From the NCBI RefSeq assembly GCF_002165575.1, contig NZ_MXQF01000016.1, positions 1 through 64,000 of the forward strand: a stretch of DNA of 64,000 nucleotides, given 5' to 3'. Under the pieces are notes generated by a model, which saw only the letters and a list, made by a program, of their open reading frames with translations, did not search any database and had not been told where the DNA came from. This stretch comes from Pseudoalteromonas sp. A601 (lineage in GTDB: Bacteria; Pseudomonadota; Gammaproteobacteria; Enterobacterales; Alteromonadaceae). Of this stretch, positions 61,347 through 64,000 are shown one piece after another. Position 1 is the stretch's first letter. Each line of letters starts with the position of its first letter. The translations under genes and the position numbers were made by a program.

Positions 61347-61824
61347 ATATAAGTCCTTCACCACTGATACACACTCCGGCAAGGGATATATCAATGCGAC
61401 AAGTGCCATTGCAGCTTTGATCACTTCGCCCTAAAGGATCAAAATTGATCTGCGTAAATTGCCCACCTTGATCGTCCAATGCAGTAAAAACAAAGTCACT
61501 GCGCTTTGTTTTAATCGCTACTACTGAATCTTCTGGATTATTTCCATCAGCACCACCTGTGCAGGTATCCGGTGACGGCCCTGCAATTAAGGTCGCTGTT
61601 ATGTACAATTTATGACAACTCGTAAGCCCAGTATCTTGCATTGCTTGTAACTGCGCTGTTCTTAGCACTGCTAATACCCGGTCGCGATATGCATAAGAAT
61701 CTTCCGTTGAACTCCCTAGAAACTTGGGCCCTGCCGTTACCGACAGGATACCCAAAATAACTAAGGTGATAATCAATTCAACCAAAGTAAAGCCACGCAA
61801 TCGTTGCTTACACGTATATTTCAT
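61333..61824 (-). CDS. mshC: MSHA pilin-like protein MshC
   Basis: About 163 residues with the leader MKYTCKQRLRG, then FTLVELIITLVILGILSVTAGPKFLG. The next ATG upstream (61845) overlaps mshA and gives a longer leader; I prefer 61824. Cysteines at SCHK, TCTGG, SCNGTCR and the C-terminal YACP suggest disulfides. Second pilin-like gene after mshA. Confidence 0.83.
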   Translation of the reverse strand: MKYTCKQRLRGFTLVELIITLVILGILSVTAGPKFLGSSTEDSYAYRDRVLAVLRTAQLQAMQDTGLTSCHKLYITATLIAGPSPDTCTGGADGNNPEDSVVAIKTKRSDFVFTALDDQGGQFTQINFDPLGRSDQSCNGTCRIDISLAGVCISGEGLIYACP

Positions 61825-61834
61825 TGTTAATGAA

Positions 61835-62368
61835 TTAACAACCATCCAATAAGATATTTACTACTGGTGGAGTGTCTTTATCCGTTGCTGGTGTGTATTC
61901 AACACGGCAATTGTCGGTCACAACATAACTATTAGGAAAGATAGTAACTATTGTGGTTTCACTATCACCATCGACCAGATTAAAATCAGCGCCATTTACA
62001 TTTGAAGCAACATCAGTTACATCTGCAAAATCAATATCTAAGAATTTCTCAAATGCTTCAATGGTACCAACAGGGTAACCATAATGAAGTGCAACACCTT
62101 CCACTTCTGGGGTTACATTTGCGTCGTCATATGCGTAGTTTTGCACGCTTGCGATTATCGCTTTACCATTGACTATATTCATCCCACTGCGAATAGAGCC
62201 TTGAACGCCCTCAAGTGTTGATGCATTAGCATCTCCCTGCAGATTCAAAAAGCGAGGGGCGGCTACAACAGCCAAAATACCTAAAATGACGATTACGATT
62301 ATCAGTTCTACTAAAGTAAAACCTGCTTGTTTATTCACTACGTTACTGTTCATTGATTGCGTTTTCAT
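61835..62368 (-). CDS. mshA: major MSHA pilin MshA
   Basis: 177 residues. The leader ends NKQAG, then FTLVELIIVIVILGILAVVAAPRFL, a canonical type IVa pilin N-terminus with Glu +5. The mature part ends in a disulfide loop (DNCRVEYTP to LLDGC). AGAGGC lies 6 nt before the ATG. The 22-bp gap to mshB leaves little room for a separate strong promoter, although one may lie within mshB. MSHA pili mediate attachment to chitin, algae and other surfaces. Confidence 0.88.
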   Translation of the reverse strand: MKTQSMNSNVVNKQAGFTLVELIIVIVILGILAVVAAPRFLNLQGDANASTLEGVQGSIRSGMNIVNGKAIIASVQNYAYDDANVTPEVEGVALHYGYPVGTIEAFEKFLDIDFADVTDVASNVNGADFNLVDGDSETTIVTIFPNSYVVTDNCRVEYTPATDKDTPPVVNILLDGC

Positions 62369-62390
62369 AAGTAAGCCTCTTTGTTATTAC

Positions 62391-62984
62391 TTAAGATTTA
62401 AAAATCTGTACTTTGCCTGTTACAGGAAAATACGAAAATCCACTGGTGCCAACATGTGGTTCACCATCAGTTGGAATATTTTTCGCATCTAAAGAATGAG
62501 TTAAATAGTAAATACATTGCAGCTTATCTGCGTTATACCTCACTAAAAACATTGTATCTTCAACTACTGACGCGTCACTACTTAGGGTACTTCTTGGTGC
62601 ATCTTGTAAAATTACATTCAACACCTGTTGGCATTTGGTACTACTCATCGCTAATGCCTGCGTGTTCTCTTGCTCTGTTTCATCACTCGTTGGCGTACCA
62701 AAACGACCATCAACACCAACTACCACACCTCCATAATTTATATGCGTTACAAACTGCGAAACATCACTTCCAGATGGCCTCGCGTCCAGTTCCCACTGTC
62801 CTCGAATTAAACCTACAGCACTGGCAAAACCACCAGCAACGGTATCAATATTTGAACGGTGAGCTCGCTCCTTAATATCTAAAAACTGCGGTACAGCAAT
62901 ACTCATTACGATAGCCAGTAAAATAACCACAAGTACAAGTTCCAAAAGAGAAAAGCCTGCCTGATGGTGTGTTTTACCAAGCAT
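62391..62984 (-). CDS. mshB: MSHA pilin-like protein MshB
   Basis: About 197 residues. The leader MLGKTHHQAG is cut before FSLLELVLVVILLAIVMSIAVPQFLDI. The start at 62984 lies 2 bp beyond the mshG stop. In Vibrio and Shewanella an mshF gene sits between mshG and mshB; here none fits. Cysteines at SSTKCQQV and KLQCIYYL may pair. Confidence 0.82.
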   Translation of the reverse strand: MLGKTHHQAGFSLLELVLVVILLAIVMSIAVPQFLDIKERAHRSNIDTVAGGFASAVGLIRGQWELDARPSGSDVSQFVTHINYGGVVVGVDGRFGTPTSDETEQENTQALAMSSTKCQQVLNVILQDAPRSTLSSDASVVEDTMFLVRYNADKLQCIYYLTHSLDAKNIPTDGEPHVGTSGFSYFPVTGKVQIFKS

Positions 62985-62986
62985 TG

Positions 62987-64000
62987 TTAACCACCTTTGA
63001 TCGCTGACATCATGTTCCACATCGGCATAAAAATACCGAGCGCGAGAATTAGCACCATAACTGCAACTATCACCGTTAAAATAGGCTCTATTTTGGCGGT
63101 TAAACTGCGTAAATCGTAATCAACTTCTCGCTCATAATAATCTGCGGCTTCTTGTAAAAGCTCATCAACTCGCCCTGTTTCTTCACCTACAGCGACCATT
63201 TGCAGCACTAACTGGGAGAATAAATCGCTGCTTTTAGAAGCTCTGAGTAAGCTGTCGCCTTTTTCAATATCTTGACGAATATTTAAAATTGCACGTTCCA
63301 TATAGGTGTTATCAACGGCTTTTGCGGTTAAAGATAACCCCGTTGTCATCGGCACCCCTGAGCGCAATACCATAGCTAAACTTTGGCTGTACCTTGCAAG
63401 TAATGAGCGATGAATAATGTTTCCCACTATAGGTATTTTTAATTTGTAGTGGTCCCAATTATATAAACCAACTTCTGTTGCTAGGTATCGGCGCCAAGCG
63501 ATCACACTGCCAACCAATATTAGTAATAAAAGCCACCAGTAATTAACGAAGAAGTAGCTTGTTGCCACCAAAATCTGGGTCATTAAGGGTAACTCAGCAT
63601 CAAATTTTGCAAACATGGTGGCAAACACCGGGATCACAAATATATTTAAAATCACCATAGCAACTAATAATGCAGCAATAACAAAAGTTGGATAACGCAT
63701 TGCCGCTTTTATACGTTTGCGGGTTTCTTGCTCTTTCTCAAAATAACTAGCAAGTTGATGAAAAGCATCTTCTAAGCGCCCAGAGCCTTCACCGACCAAT
63801 ACCATTGCGATAGTTAATCTGCTAAATACTTTGTTGTGCATAGTCATGGCACTAGAAAGATCTCGTCCTTGCTCTAGTTGTTTGATTATGTCTGTTAAAA
63901 CCAACTTAAACTCTTTATTTTGTGTGGTATCAGCTAATCCCACCATGGCACGAATTATCGGTATACCCGCTTTGAGCAACGAATACATTTGCCGTGAAAA
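62987..64000 (-). CDS. mshG: MSHA inner-membrane platform protein MshG (partial, start outside window)
   Basis: 338 codons of a PilC/GspF-type protein that recruits the assembly ATPase. The frame remains open at the window edge: the last bases read FSRQ before MYSLLKAGIPI, matching the family's FxRQLxxLLxAGxPL. Two homologous halves are visible: GEGSGRLEDAFHQLASYFEKEQE (about 80) and GEETGRVDELLQEAADYYEREVD (about 280), with spans after each. Full-length proteins are about 405 residues, so roughly 65 N-terminal residues are missing. Confidence 0.93.
   Translation of the reverse strand, partial: FSRQMYSLLKAGIPIIRAMVGLADTTQNKEFKLVLTDIIKQLEQGRDLSSAMTMHNKVFSRLTIAMVLVGEGSGRLEDAFHQLASYFEKEQETRKRIKAAMRYPTFVIAALLVAMVILNIFVIPVFATMFAKFDAELPLMTQILVATSYFFVNYWWLLLLILVGSVIAWRRYLATEVGLYNWDHYKLKIPIVGNIIHRSLLARYSQSLAMVLRSGVPMTTGLSLTAKAVDNTYMERAILNIRQDIEKGDSLLRASKSSDLFSQLVLQMVAVGEETGRVDELLQEAADYYEREVDYDLRSLTAKIEPILTVIVAVMVLILALGIFMPMWNMMSAIKGG

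Overview
The window looks like chromosomal DNA of a marine Alteromonadales gammaproteobacterium, most probably Pseudoalteromonas. This is inferred from gene content and order: MSHA pilus genes, then mreBCD-maf-rng-yhdP-nitrilase-tldD, then trmJ-iscRSUA-hscBA-fdx, plus a GlcNAc permease/GH20 pair, DUF481 and MscS genes, and surface-polysaccharide clusters. Nearly every protein gene is on the minus strand; the only plus-strand gene is tRNA-His.

Layout (plus-strand coordinates). 1-620: an interrupted four-helix-bundle (4HB, S23/Avd-like) gene and heptanucleotide repeats. 619-13902: polysaccharide cluster 1, read wza-wzb-wzc-wzx, two sulfotransferases, an acyltransferase, GT4 enzymes, a Wzy-like polymerase, an epimerase and a small PglC-like phosphoglycosyl transferase. 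14060-16120: an intact 4HB gene, heptad arrays, an 82-bp tandem repeat, two MITE-like elements, rfaH and a gene remnant. 16121-27155: polysaccharide cluster 2 (giant SLBB export protein, WcaJ-type transferase, Wzz, EpsG-like polymerase, GT4, pyruvyltransferase, flippase, two GT2). 27281-29314: DUF481, MscS, tRNA-His. 29315-29935: REP/BIME elements and heptad arrays. 29936-34119: GlcNAc transporter and GH20 hexosaminidase with shared operator-like palindromes. 34245-36433: a second interrupted 4HB gene and gabD, set among heptad arrays. 36455-42848: isc operon and trmJ. 42948-53479: tldD to mreB operon. 53616-64000: a PEGA/FGE-domain protein and mshQ to mshG.

The feature least explained by known biology is a family of tandem repeats whose unit is always 7 bp but whose sequence differs between sites (AGGTTCT, AGGTCAA, AGCTATC, CTGACGG). 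They occur with degenerate versions that keep the 7-bp phase as AG-NNNN-A. All three 4HB genes end at, or within a dozen bases of, such an array. Two of the three are split at the same codon of their conserved SNIA-E/D-G motif by an identical 72-bp element. That element contains four small hairpins, a stop codon, a Shine-Dalgarno sequence and a new ATG. I propose 4HB gene plus heptad array plus 72-bp element as a candidate undescribed system; its function is unknown.

The other regions work together conventionally. The two polysaccharide clusters each carry an initiating transferase, flippase, polymerase and export protein, with the elongation factor RfaH encoded between them. The isc operon makes Fe-S clusters under IscR control. 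The mre-rng operon serves cell shape and RNA processing. The msh genes build a type IV pilus.
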